In this document: positions 1-7,825 of the stretch, piece after piece
Layout: each line of letters starts with the position of its first letter
How positions within the stretch are numbered: the stretch's first letter is position 1
NCBI GenBank assembly: GCA_023387775.1
Contig: JAEWHN010000289.1
Coordinates: 1-14,938, forward strand
Length of the DNA stretch: 14,938 bases
From: Pseudomonadota bacterium
GTDB taxonomy: Bacteria > Pseudomonadota > Alphaproteobacteria > Rhizobiales > Rhizobiaceae
Reading direction: 5' to 3'
Program-made: the position numbers and the translations under genes
The notes under the pieces: model-generated
The model's input: only the letters and a program-made list of their open reading frames with translations
Databases searched by the model: none
What the model was told of the DNA's origin: nothing

Positions 1-643
1 GGTCTGCCGCGCGCGCCATGTCGATGTCGAGGAAGGTGCGGCCCATCAGGAAGTTGGAAGCTTCGGCGGCGACGTTCTTGGCGAGCTTGGCGAGGCGCTG
101 GGTGGCGATGACGCCGGCCAGGCCGCGCTTGCGGCCGCGGCACATCAGGTTGGTCATGGCCGCCAGCGACAGGCGGCGGGCGTCGTCGGCGACCTCGCCG
201 GCAGCGGCGGGCGCGAAGAGCTGCGCTTCGTCCACCACCACCAGGACCGGATACCAGTAGTCGCGCTCGGCATCGAACAGGCCGCCGAGGAAGGCGGCGG
301 CGGCGCGCATCTGCTGGTCGACGTCGAGGCCTTCGAGGTTGAGCACGACGGATACGCGGTGCTGGCGGATGCGCGCGGCGATGCGGGTAAGCTCGGCTTC
401 GGTGCGCGCGGCATCGACCACGACGTGGCCGAACCTGTCGGCCAGCGAGACGAAATCGCCCTCGGGGTCGATGATGCATTGCTGCACCCAGGGCGCGCTC
501 TGTTCTAGCAGGCGGCGCAGCAGGTGCGACTTGCCCGAGCCGGAATTGCCCTGCACGAGCAGGCGGGTCGCCAGCAATTCCTCGAGGTCGAGCATTGCAG
601 GGGTTCCGTTGGGTCCCGAACCTATGTCAATGCCTACCTTCAT
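1..643 (-). CDS. HerA/DUF87-like ATP-binding protein, 3' end outside window
   Basis: The first 214 residues of a P-loop ATPase are present, and the frame stays open to the window edge, so the C-terminal part is missing. The start is the ATG at 643-641, reading MKVGIDIGSG, preceded by a GAGGAGG ribosome site 4 bases upstream. Walker A is GNSGSGKSH at residues 32-40 and Walker B is VLVVVDEAQ at 133-141. Between them lies IIDPEGDF (57-64), typical of the HerA/FtsK-like DUF87 group in which the P-loop protein retrieves a stored target. An arginine-rich RGRKRG (169-174) followed by GVIATQR (177-183) also fits the HerA sensor region. Known family members are hexameric DNA-translocating or DNA-processing ATPases, and many bacterial copies have no assigned role. 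No NurA-like nuclease partner is visible here. The family call is firm, the function is not. Confidence 0.85.
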   Translation of the reverse strand, partial: MKVGIDIGSGPNGTPAMLDLEELLATRLLVQGNSGSGKSHLLRRLLEQSAPWVQQCIIDPEGDFVSLADRFGHVVVDAARTEAELTRIAARIRQHRVSVVLNLEGLDVDQQMRAAAAFLGGLFDAERDYWYPVLVVVDEAQLFAPAAAGEVADDARRLSLAAMTNLMCRGRKRGLAGVIATQRLAKLAKNVAAEASNFLMGRTFLDIDMARAAD

Positions 644-1298
644 TGCGCCTCCTCGACGCATCGGACGAGTTTTGTGGTTTTCGACGGCTTGCCTGCGGGG
701 CAGGCGGGTGCTGCGCGGGAGACTCACCTGGAGCCGCGCAAGCGCAGGCATTCTTTAGCATTCCGGCAGGGCGGTTGCGCAAGCCCGTGGCTGAAACCCA
801 CAGGTGAAAGGTCGCGGGCGCGATGACAATCGAGCTTATCTGGACCGGAGCGGACGTCCCTACCGTAGAGGCATGGATTCCCGACACTCTCCGCTCACTT
901 CGTTCGCTCACGAGGTCGGGAATGACGGATTTCATGTGGGCTCGTCGCAAATCGCCGACGTCGGACAATTCGCCGGCGTTGAAGATGGGCGCGAGCGCAA
1001 TTGCATTCGTCATTCCCGACACTCTCCACTCACTCCGCCCGGTCACGAGGTCGGGAATCACGGGTTTCATGTGGCGTCTTCGCAAATCGCCGACGTTGAA
1101 GATTTGCGCATGCCCAATTGCATTCGTCATTCCCGACCTCGTGAGCGAGTGCGAAGCACGAGTGGAGAGTGTCGGGAATCCATGCCTCGACCGGGGTGAA
1201 GGACAGAACCGGTTCAGAACGGCACCAACTTCGCGCTTGCCGAAGAGGCTGGTTCCACGTAGCGGCCCCTCCGAAACGGGACGGCCGAAATCAGAAGC
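644..1298. other. Gene-free interval with palindrome array
   Basis: These 655 bp lie between the start of the HerA-like gene and the end of the peptide transporter operon. Bases 644-867 should hold the promoter of the HerA-like gene, but I see no convincing -35/-10 pair. They contain a small hairpin, GCCTGC-GGG-GCAGGC, at 691-705. Bases 868-1188 are the palindromic repeat array described separately. Bases 1189-1298 show only a GAACCGGTTC palindrome at 1206-1215 and no clear terminator for the operon. Open frames across the region simply read through the repeats and lack ribosome sites or recognisable protein features. Confidence 0.7.
868..1188. repeat. Nested array of three palindromic intergenic elements
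   Basis: Three palindromes with arms ATTCCCGAC and GTCGGGAAT occur at 877-923, 1012-1058 and 1129-1179. The outermost 25 bp, at 868-892 and 1164-1188, are exact reverse complements of each other. Between the palindromes are two direct copies of a spacer (about 924-1011 and 1059-1128). They share the 16-mer TCGCAAATCGCCGACG (945-960 and 1080-1095) and an identical 23 bp block (998-1020 and 1115-1137). The second spacer lacks roughly 19 bp (around 960-978) found in the first. The third palindrome is in the opposite orientation. The layout resembles mobile palindromic intergenic elements known from Rhizobiales genomes. I do not assign it to a named family. Confidence 0.8.
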
Positions 1299-2048
1299 TC
1301 ACGCGCTGCGGCGGAACCCTTCGCTGGCTACGAGCAGGTTGCGCGTGTAGTCCTGCGCCACCTTGCGCGCGGCGAGATCGGCGGAGGACAGCAACTCCAC
1401 CTCCTGGCCGTGCTGCATCACCATCAGCCGGTCGCACATATGGGTGACGACGGCGAGGTCGTGGCTGACCATGACGAAGGTCAGCTTGCGGTCGGCGCGC
1501 ACCTGTTCGAGCAGGTTGAGCACCTCGGCCTGAACCGAGGCATCGAGCGCCGAGGTCGGCTCATCGAGCAGCAGGATGGAGGGCTCGAGGATAAGCGCCC
1601 GGGCGATCGCCACGCGCTGGCGCTGGCCACCGGAGAGCTGGTGCGAATAGCGGAAGCGGAAGGCGGAGCTGAGGCCCACCTCGTCCAGGGCCCGCAGGAT
1701 GCGCCTTTCGGTGTTGTCGAAGCCGTGGATCGCCAGCGGCTCCAGCAGCAGCCGGTCGACCGTCTGGCGCGGGTGCAGCGAACCGTATGGGTCCTGGAAC
1801 ACCATCTGCACCTGGCGGTAGAAGGCCTTGTCGCGGGTCTTGCCCAGCGGCTTGCCGCTCACGTCGATGGTGCCGCCCGTGACGGGCGCAAGGCCGGCCA
1901 CCGCGCGCAGCAGGGTGGACTTGCCGGAACCGGATTCGCCCACCAGGCCGAAGGATTCGCCGGGGGCGACCGAGAGGCTGACATTTTTAAGCGCGACGAA
2001 CTCGTCAAAGACGACGCGGAGGCTGTCGATCGAGAGTGCGGGGGTCAT
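1299..2048 (-). CDS. Peptide ABC transporter ATP-binding protein (DppF type)
   Basis: This is a 249-residue ABC ATPase, the second nucleotide-binding subunit of the peptide importer. Counted from the ATG at 2048, it shows Walker A GESGSGKST (37-45), the Q-loop in MVFQDP (Gln85), signature LSGGQ (138-142), Walker B ILLLDEP (158-164) and the switch His196. The Q-loop context FQDPYGSLHPR is typical of the DppF/OppF group. I chose the ATG at 2048 because it overlaps the stop of the upstream ATPase gene as ATGA, matching the other junctions in the operon. An in-frame ATG three codons earlier (2057) is possible. At about 250 residues it is shorter than the usual 300-330 and lacks the C-terminal oligopeptide extension (the HPYTR-type segment) that the partner ATPase has. 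It is the last gene of the operon. Confidence 0.93.
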   Translation of the reverse strand: MTPALSIDSLRVVFDEFVALKNVSLSVAPGESFGLVGESGSGKSTLLRAVAGLAPVTGGTIDVSGKPLGKTRDKAFYRQVQMVFQDPYGSLHPRQTVDRLLLEPLAIHGFDNTERRILRALDEVGLSSAFRFRYSHQLSGGQRQRVAIARALILEPSILLLDEPTSALDASVQAEVLNLLEQVRADRKLTFVMVSHDLAVVTHMCDRLMVMQHGQEVELLSSADLAARKVAQDYTRNLLVASEGFRRSA

Positions 2049-2878
2049 AGCGCCCATTCCGGTTTGCGGTCGAGCACCGGCAGCGGGTGCCGGTCGGCGC
2101 CGATCTTGGGCATGCAGTTGAGCAGGCCGCGCGTATAGGGGTGCTCGGCTTGCGAAAGCTTCGAGGCGGGCAGTTCCTCCACGATGCGGCCGGCATACAT
2201 GACGATGACGCGGTCGCAGAAGGATGAAACCAGGCGCAGGTCGTGCGAGATGAAGATCAGCCCCATGCCGCGCTCTTCCACCAGCCGGTCGAGGATGCCC
2301 AGCACTTCGAGCTGCACGGTGACGTCGAGGGCCGAGGTCGGCTCGTCGGCGATCAGCAGTTCAGGGCCGGCCACCAGCATCATGGCGATCATGGCGCGCT
2401 GGCCCATGCCGCCCGACACTTCGTGCGGGTAGAGGTCGAAGACGCGCTCGGGGTCGCGGATCTGCACGGCGGCCAGCATGTCGAGCGCGCGGCGGCGCGC
2501 TTCGGACCTGCCGACCGGCTCGTGTGCGCGCAGCGCCTCGACAATCTGGCGGCCGATGGTCATGACCGGGTTGAGCGAATATTTCGGGTCCTGCAGGATC
2601 ATGGCGATGCGCTTGCCGCGCATGGCGCGCCGCTCGGCGGCCGAGGCCTTCAGGAGGTCGATGCCGTTGAAGTCGAGCCTCTTGGCCGTGATCTCGGCAT
2701 GCTCGGCCGCCAGGCCCATTATGGCGCGGCCGGTCTGCGACTTGCCGGAGCCGGATTCGCCGACGATGCCCAGCCGCTCCCTGCCAAGCGAGAAGGAAAC
2801 GCCGCGCACCGCCTGCACCAGGCCGGTGCGGGTGGGGAAGGAGACGCGCAGGTCTTCTACCTTGAGGAGCGCGCTCAT
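2045..2878 (-). CDS. Peptide ABC transporter ATP-binding protein (DppD type)
   Basis: A 277-residue ABC ATPase that would pair with the downstream DppF-type subunit to power peptide import. Walker A is GESGSGKSQ (40-48), the Q-loop is in ILQDPKYSLNP (Gln96), the signature is VSGGMGQR (154-161), Walker B is LLIADEP (174-180) and the switch His is 212. The VSGGMGQR signature and the C-terminal HPYTRGLL segment (246-253) mark it as the DppD/OppD class. It is shorter than typical DppD (about 320-330 residues), mostly by a reduced tail after the HPYTR segment. Its ATG overlaps the stop of the DppC-type permease gene by four bases (ATGA), and its own stop overlaps the next ATPase start in the same way, implying translational coupling. 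Confidence 0.94.
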   Translation of the reverse strand: MSALLKVEDLRVSFPTRTGLVQAVRGVSFSLGRERLGIVGESGSGKSQTGRAIMGLAAEHAEITAKRLDFNGIDLLKASAAERRAMRGKRIAMILQDPKYSLNPVMTIGRQIVEALRAHEPVGRSEARRRALDMLAAVQIRDPERVFDLYPHEVSGGMGQRAMIAMMLVAGPELLIADEPTSALDVTVQLEVLGILDRLVEERGMGLIFISHDLRLVSSFCDRVIVMYAGRIVEELPASKLSQAEHPYTRGLLNCMPKIGADRHPLPVLDRKPEWAL

Positions 2879-3792
2879 TGGCTGCTGCCCCGCGGATCAA
2901 GCGCGTCGCGCAGGCCGTCGCCCAGCAGGTTGAAGCCGAGGCTGACGATGAGGATGGCGACGCCGGGCATGGCGGCCACCCACCACTGGTCGAGGATGAA
3001 GCGGCGGCCCGACGCGATCATCGCGCCCCATTCGGGCAGCGGCGGCTGCGCGCCGAGGCCAAGGAAGCCGAGGCCGGCGGCGGTGAGGATGATGCCCGCC
3101 ATGTCGAGCGTGACGCGCACGACGAGCGAGGAGATGCACAGCGGCATGATGTGGCGCAGCACGATGCGCCAGGGCGAGGCGCCCATCAGCCGCACGGCGG
3201 CGATGTAGTCGGAATTGCGCACCGTCAGCGTTTCGGCGCGCGCGATGCGGGCATAGGGAGGCCAGGAGGTGATGGCAATCGCAATGATGGCGTTGCCGAT
3301 GCCGGGCCCGAGTGCTGCGACGAAGGCCAGCGCCAGCACCAGCTTGGGGAAGGCGAGGAAGATGTCGGTAATGCGCATCAGGACCGCATCGACCCAGCCG
3401 CCGGCATAGCCGGCCACGGTGCCGACCAGAAGGCCGATGGGAGCGGCGATGACCGCTACCAGCACGACGACCTGCAGCGTTAGCCGCGAGCCGTAGATGA
3501 GCCGCGAGAGGATGTCGCGGCCTTGGTCGTCGGTGCCCAGCCAGTGCTCGGCATCTGGCGGCAGCAGCCGCGACTTGGCGAGATCCCCGATATAGGGCGA
3601 ATAGGGCGCCAGCAACGGCGCGAAGACGGCGACGAAGATCAGCGCCAGGATGATCAGCATGCCGATGACGGCGAGCTTGTTGGCGGTGAAACGGCGCCAG
3701 GTGACATAGGCGCGGCCGAGCCGGGCCTGCATGCGCGATTGCGGCCGGTCGGTGAGCAGCCATTCGCGGCGGGAGAGGGCAAGTTCGCTCAT
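2875..3792 (-). CDS. Peptide ABC transporter permease (DppC type)
   Basis: A 305-residue inner-membrane permease of the DppC/OppC class. It has a cytoplasmic N-terminal arm with WRRFTANKLAVIG leading into the first membrane segment (about 43-63). The family motif LGTDDQGRDILSR follows (85-97), and further hydrophobic segments lie at about 105-130, 150-175, 225-250 and 273-292. The ATPase-coupling EAA loop is YIAAVRLMGASPWRIVLRHIMP (starting at 196). The LGLGAQPP-x-PEWG stretch (244-256) is also typical of DppC. Both ends overlap neighbouring genes by four bases (ATGA). With the DppB-type partner it would form the transmembrane channel. Confidence 0.95.
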   Translation of the reverse strand: MSELALSRREWLLTDRPQSRMQARLGRAYVTWRRFTANKLAVIGMLIILALIFVAVFAPLLAPYSPYIGDLAKSRLLPPDAEHWLGTDDQGRDILSRLIYGSRLTLQVVVLVAVIAAPIGLLVGTVAGYAGGWVDAVLMRITDIFLAFPKLVLALAFVAALGPGIGNAIIAIAITSWPPYARIARAETLTVRNSDYIAAVRLMGASPWRIVLRHIMPLCISSLVVRVTLDMAGIILTAAGLGFLGLGAQPPLPEWGAMIASGRRFILDQWWVAAMPGVAILIVSLGFNLLGDGLRDALDPRGSSQ

Positions 3793-4853
3793 CTGGCGCG
3801 CGTCCTCGGGTCGAGCATGCGGTAGAGCACGTCGGAAAGAAGGTTGATGGCGATGAAGACCGAGCCGATGACGATGGTGCCGCCCAGCACCGCATTCATG
3901 TCGGCGTTCTGCAGCGAATTGGTGATGTAGAGGCCAAGGCCCGGCCAGGCGAAGACGGTCTCGGTCAGCACCGAGCCTTCGAGCAGCCCGGCATAGGAAA
4001 GCGCAATCACGGTGACCAGCGGCACGGCGGCGTTGCGCAGCGCGTGGCCCCAGATGATGCGCGTTTCCGACAGGCCCTTGGCGCGCGCGGCGACGATATA
4101 TTCCTGCTGCAGCTCGTTCAGCATGAAGGAGCGCGTCATGCGGCTGATATAGGCCAGCGAGAAATATCCCAGCAGCGAGGCCGGCAGGATGATGTGGGCG
4201 AAGATGTCGCGGAAGGCCGCCCAGTCGCGGTTGAGCACCGCATCCAGAAGGTAGAAGCCGGTGATGGGGGTAAACGTGTATTCGAACACCACGTCTATGC
4301 GGCCGGGACCGGCGGTCCAGCCGAGCCGCGCGTAGAACACCAGAAGCGCCAGCAGGCCGAGCCAGAAGATCGGCACCGAATAGCCGATGAGGCCGATGAT
4401 GCGCACGACCTGGTCGGCGAAGCTGCCGCGCCGGACGGCGGCCAGCACGCCAAGCGGAATGCCGAAGGCGGCGCCGATGATGGTGCCGACGGTGGCGAGT
4501 TCCATCGTTGCCGGGAAGACGCGGCGGATGTCGGTCATGACCGGGTTGGTGGTCAGCACCGATGTACCGAAATCGCCTGTCAGCACGCCTTTCACATAGA
4601 GGAAGAACTGCTGGTAGTAGGGCAGGTTCAGGCCCATCTCGATGCGCGTGCGCTCGACCACATGGGCGGGCGCGCGGTCGCCGACGATGGCCAGGACCGG
4701 ATCGATGGGAACGACGCGGCCGATGAAGAAGGTGACGGCCAGAAGGCCGAGATAGGTTGTGGCCACAATGACCAGAAAACTGGCGATCGAGGCGGCGGTG
4801 GCATAGGCGCGCCTCCTGGCGCGCCCTGCCGGCAAATGCGTTTCCGTGCTCAA
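3789..4853 (-). CDS. Peptide ABC transporter permease (DppB type), TTG start
   Basis: A 354-residue inner-membrane permease of the DppB/OppB class. The first membrane segment is at about 24-46, followed by the periplasmic MGLNLPYYQQFFLYVKGVLTGDFGTS region (73-98) that is hallmark for this family. The EAA coupling loop begins YIVAARAKGLSETRIIWGH (252-270), and LLEGSVLTETVFAWPGLG (290-307) is the characteristic C-terminal motif. The start is a TTG (codon 4853-4851), supported by AAGGA eight bases upstream and only 19 bases after the stop of the binding-protein gene. No ATG or GTG upstream in frame fits better. The gene's stop overlaps the DppC-type start as ATGA. An insertion of about 30 residues between membrane segments (about 185-215) carries a Phe/Tyr-rich stretch, as in some DppB subgroups. 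Confidence 0.94.
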   Translation of the reverse strand: MSTETHLPAGRARRRAYATAASIASFLVIVATTYLGLLAVTFFIGRVVPIDPVLAIVGDRAPAHVVERTRIEMGLNLPYYQQFFLYVKGVLTGDFGTSVLTTNPVMTDIRRVFPATMELATVGTIIGAAFGIPLGVLAAVRRGSFADQVVRIIGLIGYSVPIFWLGLLALLVFYARLGWTAGPGRIDVVFEYTFTPITGFYLLDAVLNRDWAAFRDIFAHIILPASLLGYFSLAYISRMTRSFMLNELQQEYIVAARAKGLSETRIIWGHALRNAAVPLVTVIALSYAGLLEGSVLTETVFAWPGLGLYITNSLQNADMNAVLGGTIVIGSVFIAINLLSDVLYRMLDPRTRAR

Positions 4854-4861
4854 CGGAGCGA

Positions 4862-4866
4862 TCCTT
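4862..4866 (-). promoter_or_regulatory. Ribosome binding site deciding a TTG start
   Basis: Read on the minus strand this is AAGGA, with an 8-base gap to the TTG at 4853-4851. It lies in the 19 bp gap between the binding-protein stop and the DppB-type gene. It supports TTG initiation because no ATG or GTG lies at a suitable distance. Confidence 0.6.
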
Positions 4867-4872
4867 TCCGGA

Positions 4873-6519
4873 TCAATCCTTGGTCACGGGCGCAAGGAAG
4901 TTCGAGTCGAAGTTCGGCCCGAGCTTGTAGTTCTTGACGTTGCCGCGCACGCCGGCGACCTCGGTCTGCTGGAACAGCATCACGAAGGGGCTGGTGTCCA
5001 GCGCTTCCTGCTGCAGCTTCTGGTACATTTCGGCGCGCTTGTCGTTGTCGCGTTCCAGAAGGGCGGCCTTGGTCTGCTCGGTCAGCTCCGGCACATCCCA
5101 GGCATTGCGCCAGGCGAGCGTCTTGACCGTGCCGTCGTCGGCGTTGTTCGGGTTCGAGGTGAAGGTTTCCGCATTCGAGTTCGGATCCCAGTAGTCCATG
5201 CCCCACTGGCCGATATACATGTCGTGGTTGCGGGCACGGTACTTGGTCAGCGTCTGCTTGCCGTCGCCGGGCAGGATCTCGATCTTCACGCCGGCCTGGG
5301 CGGCGGTCTGCTGGAACGACTCGGCAATGCCGGTGACCGGCTGGCCGTTGCGCACGTCGAAGGTGACCGAGAAGCCGTCCTTCAGGCCGGCCTTTTCCAA
5401 GAGTTCCTTGGCCTTGGCGACATCGAGCTTGAACGGATCGGAGTCGAGTGCGCCGAGAACGCCCTTGGGCTGGTAGGTCTGGCGGATCTCGCCGATGCCC
5501 TTGATGAGGGTCGCGCCGATCGCGTCGTAGTCGACGAGATATTTGAAGGCCTCGCGGACTTCCGGCTTGGAAAGGTTCGGGTTCTTCTGGTTGAGGCTGA
5601 TGTAGTAGACCGTGCCCTTCGGCGCCGAGGTGGTGGCGAGGTCGGCGTTCTTCATCACCGCCTCGTAGTCGCCCGGCTCGAGGTTGCGGGCAACGTCGAT
5701 GTCGCCGGCCTCGAGCATCAGGCGCTGGGTGGCGCTTTCCTTGACGTGGCGATAGATGGCGCGGGCGAGCGCGGGCTTTTCGCCGTAATAGTTGTCATTG
5801 CGCTCCAGCACGAGGATTTCGTTGGCGCGCCAGTCGCGAATCTTGAACGGGCCCGAGCCGGCATAGTTGGTCTTCATCCAGGCGTAGCCGAAATCGGTGT
5901 CGTACTTGTAGTCGTCGCTCGGCGTGGTGGCCTCGGCATGCTCCATCACCAGCTTCTTGTCGAGCACGGCGCCGACGGTGGCGGTGAGGCAGTTGAGCAC
6001 GAAGCTCGGCGCATAGGACTTGTCGACCGTGAACACGAAGGTGTTCTCGTCGACGGCCTTGGCCTTTTCGGTGACATTGTCGCCGGTGAGGCCGAATTGG
6101 GTGAGGATGAAGGCCGGGCTCTTGTCGAGCTTGACGGCGCGCTCGAACGACCAGGCGACGTCCCCGGCGGTGACCGGATTGCCGGAAGCGAACTTGATGC
6201 CGGGCTTCAGCTTGAAGGTGTAGGTGAGGCCGTCGTCGGAAACGGTCCAGCTTTCGGCGATGCCGCCCCTGACCTTGGTGGTGTCGTCGGTGTCGAGGCG
6301 CACCAGCATGTCATAGGCGTTGCCGAGGAATTCGGCGGGGCTGAGCTCGAAGGACTCGGCCGGGTCGAGCGTGATGGTGTCGTCGATGGCCCAGGCCAGG
6401 ACCAGCGTGTCGGCGGGCGTGGCGGCGAAGGCCGGAGCGCCGGCGAAGGCCAGCATGGAGAGGGCTGCGGCGCCCGCCAGAAGCGGACGGAAGCGTGCGT
6501 TCATTTTTCCGATCATCAT
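4873..6519 (-). CDS. Periplasmic peptide-binding protein (SBP family 5)
   Basis: A 548-residue solute-binding protein of the extracytoplasmic family 5 (DppA/OppA type). From the ATG at 6519 it begins MMIGKMNARFRPLL, then a hydrophobic core ending AGAPAFA, giving a Sec signal peptide likely cleaved after residue 32. The mature protein opens with the family-typical TLVLAWAIDDTITLDPAES and continues with SWTVSDDGLTYTFKLKPGIKFASGNPVTAGDVAWSFER-type sequence. That segment is the classic family-5 signature, with Trp and Asp positions conserved. There is no lipobox cysteine, so it should be a soluble periplasmic protein. Start choice: GGGGA lies about 10 bases before 6519. ATGs at 6516 and 6504 are alternatives, and the longer upstream frame is not signal-like and runs into the dipeptidase gene. 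It sits 37 bp after that gene and 19 bp before the permease pair, so it delivers the operon's substrate. Confidence 0.95.
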   Translation of the reverse strand: MMIGKMNARFRPLLAGAAALSMLAFAGAPAFAATPADTLVLAWAIDDTITLDPAESFELSPAEFLGNAYDMLVRLDTDDTTKVRGGIAESWTVSDDGLTYTFKLKPGIKFASGNPVTAGDVAWSFERAVKLDKSPAFILTQFGLTGDNVTEKAKAVDENTFVFTVDKSYAPSFVLNCLTATVGAVLDKKLVMEHAEATTPSDDYKYDTDFGYAWMKTNYAGSGPFKIRDWRANEILVLERNDNYYGEKPALARAIYRHVKESATQRLMLEAGDIDVARNLEPGDYEAVMKNADLATTSAPKGTVYYISLNQKNPNLSKPEVREAFKYLVDYDAIGATLIKGIGEIRQTYQPKGVLGALDSDPFKLDVAKAKELLEKAGLKDGFSVTFDVRNGQPVTGIAESFQQTAAQAGVKIEILPGDGKQTLTKYRARNHDMYIGQWGMDYWDPNSNAETFTSNPNNADDGTVKTLAWRNAWDVPELTEQTKAALLERDNDKRAEMYQKLQQEALDTSPFVMLFQQTEVAGVRGNVKNYKLGPNFDSNFLAPVTKD

Positions 6520-6556
6520 GTCGAATTGTTCCCCTGTTTTGACGATGTCTTTATTG

Positions 6557-7618
6557 TCAGTCGCTGTCGGTTTCGTGCCAGGCCGAGCGCAGGACACGGA
6601 ACCAGTTCTCGCGACATAGTTTCGCCAGTTCGGCGCCACCATAACCGGCCTCCTGCAGCGCGACAATCAGCTTCTGGAGCCCGGCGGCGGTGCCGATTTC
6701 CTGCGGGATCAGCGCGCCGTCGAAGTCGGAGCCGATGGCCACGCCGTCGATGCCGAGCTTGTCGACGAGATAGTCGATGTGGCGCACCATCTCCGAAAGC
6801 GGCGTATCCGCGTTCTCGCGGCCGTCGGCGCGCAGCATGGTGACGGCGAAGTTCAAGCCCACCAGGCCCTTGCTCTCGCGGATGGCGTCGAGCTGCCGGT
6901 CGGTGAGGTTGCGGGCCACCGGCACCAGCGCGTGCGGATTGGAGTGGCTGGCGACCAGCGGCTGGTCCGAAAGTTCCGCCACGTCCCAGAAGCCTTTTTC
7001 GGTGATGTGCGACAGGTCGATGAGGATGCCGAGGCGGTTGCACTCCCTGACCAGCTCGCGGCCGGCGTCGGTCAGGCCGGGGCCGGTGTCGGGGCTCATG
7101 GGGTAGGCGAAGGGGACGCCGTGGCCGAAAATGTTGTTGCGGCTCCAAACGGGGCCGAGCGAGCGCAGCCCCGCGGCATGGAACACTTCCAGCGCCGTGA
7201 GGTCGGCGTCGATGGCCTCGCAGCCTTCCATGTGCATCACGGCGGCGAATTTCTCGTCGGCCAGGGCATTGTCGATATCGGCCATGGTGCGGCAGAGCCG
7301 CCAGCTTCCGGCGCGCTCCAGTCGGAGAGCGATCGCGGCCATCTCCATCGCGATGTCGAGCGAGGGCGCGCGTTCGAGCGGCTCCGAAAGCGGGGTGACA
7401 TAGCTGCCGTCGGCGGACGGCGCCTTCAGGACGAGGTCGCCGGAGGGGATGTAGATGGCGCAGAGGCCGCCAGCCAGGCCGCCGGCCCGCGCGCGGGGCA
7501 GGTCGATGTGGCCCTTGTGGGTGCCTTCGGTGAACTCGGCGACGGCATCGCCGCCCTTCTTCTCGTGCTGCCAGAGGCGCAGCAGGACATCGTTGTGGCC
7601 GTCGAATACAGCGTGCAT
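6557..7618 (-). CDS. Zinc dipeptidase, peptidase family M19
   Basis: A 353-residue member of the membrane-dipeptidase (renal dipeptidase) family, which hydrolyses dipeptides with a binuclear zinc site and often accepts D-residues at the C-terminal position. Counted from the ATG at 7618 (MHAVFDGHNDVLLR), the metal ligands can be matched. They are His8 and Asp10 in GHND, bridging Glu131 in MHMEG, His204 in DLSHIT, His225 in ASHSNPHAL and Asp298 in GSDFDG. The 21-residue spacing of the two later histidines matches the mammalian enzyme. There is no signal peptide, so the enzyme is probably cytoplasmic. An in-frame GTG 13 codons upstream is possible, but the shorter start fits the family's N-terminus. 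It is the first gene of the uptake operon, 37 bp before the binding-protein gene. This suggests that imported peptides are cleaved inside the cell. Confidence 0.93.
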   Translation of the reverse strand: MHAVFDGHNDVLLRLWQHEKKGGDAVAEFTEGTHKGHIDLPRARAGGLAGGLCAIYIPSGDLVLKAPSADGSYVTPLSEPLERAPSLDIAMEMAAIALRLERAGSWRLCRTMADIDNALADEKFAAVMHMEGCEAIDADLTALEVFHAAGLRSLGPVWSRNNIFGHGVPFAYPMSPDTGPGLTDAGRELVRECNRLGILIDLSHITEKGFWDVAELSDQPLVASHSNPHALVPVARNLTDRQLDAIRESKGLVGLNFAVTMLRADGRENADTPLSEMVRHIDYLVDKLGIDGVAIGSDFDGALIPQEIGTAAGLQKLIVALQEAGYGGAELAKLCRENWFRVLRSAWHETDSD

Positions 7619-7818
7619 CAAAAACCCCGGTTTGGGGACCGCCGGCAGGCTCCGCACGCTGGCGATGCATCGAGGCGCATTGGCGCCGGCATGTCGCGAC
7701 GAACGGGGGGGCGGTCCCTTGGGCGCCGATGAATGCAGATGACCGGGCCAAGATCAAGAGGAATCGAGCCAGCCGCCAAAGCGGCGGCCATCCTGACGGA
7801 TGGCCTTACTCCGCTCTA
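7619..7818 (-). promoter_or_regulatory. Putative structured leader of the dipeptidase operon
   Basis: On the minus strand, two perfect hairpins abut without a gap. The first is GGCCATCC-GTCA-GGATGGCC (7805-7786) and the second is GCCGC-TTTG-GCGGC (7785-7772). Further on, GGGACCGCC (7718-7710) is the exact complement of GGCGGTCCC (7643-7635). The latter's C-run can instead pair with GGGG in a CCCC-AAACC-GGGG hairpin (7637-7625) followed by TTTTT, directly before the ATG at 7618. Two mutually exclusive pairings before a U-run is the layout of an attenuator or riboswitch expression platform. The terminal stem is only 4 bp and the region is GC-rich, so chance pairing is a real alternative. I recognise no known riboswitch core. 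Confidence 0.3.
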
Positions 7819-7825
7819 TCTTCTT

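Noticed and set aside
780..830. tRNA-like or structured RNA around CCCGTGGCTGAAACCCACAG
   Set aside because: There is only a short dyad around GTGG/CCAC. No cloverleaf arms, T-loop or anticodon stem can be drawn.
868..1188. CRISPR-like array
   Set aside because: The repeated units are inverted palindromes with related spacers, only three in number, in mixed orientation and with no cas gene. Spacers in a CRISPR array should be unrelated.
804..1350. Overlapping open frames across the palindrome array
   Set aside because: They are repeats translated in several frames (repeating SRHSPLT-like peptides on both strands). The repeat structure explains them, and there is no ribosome site.
4846..6843. 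665-codon open frame on the plus strand opposite the binding-protein gene
   Set aside because: It is antisense to a clearly real family-5 binding protein. Its composition (long Val/Gly/Leu/Glu/His runs) is what reverse reading of GC-biased codons gives, and it shows no domain.
7772..7805. Intrinsic terminator for the oxygenase gene
   Set aside because: On the oxygenase strand the paired hairpins are followed by TGGCTCGATT, with no U-run. A T-rich stretch exists only in the opposite direction, where no gene ends.
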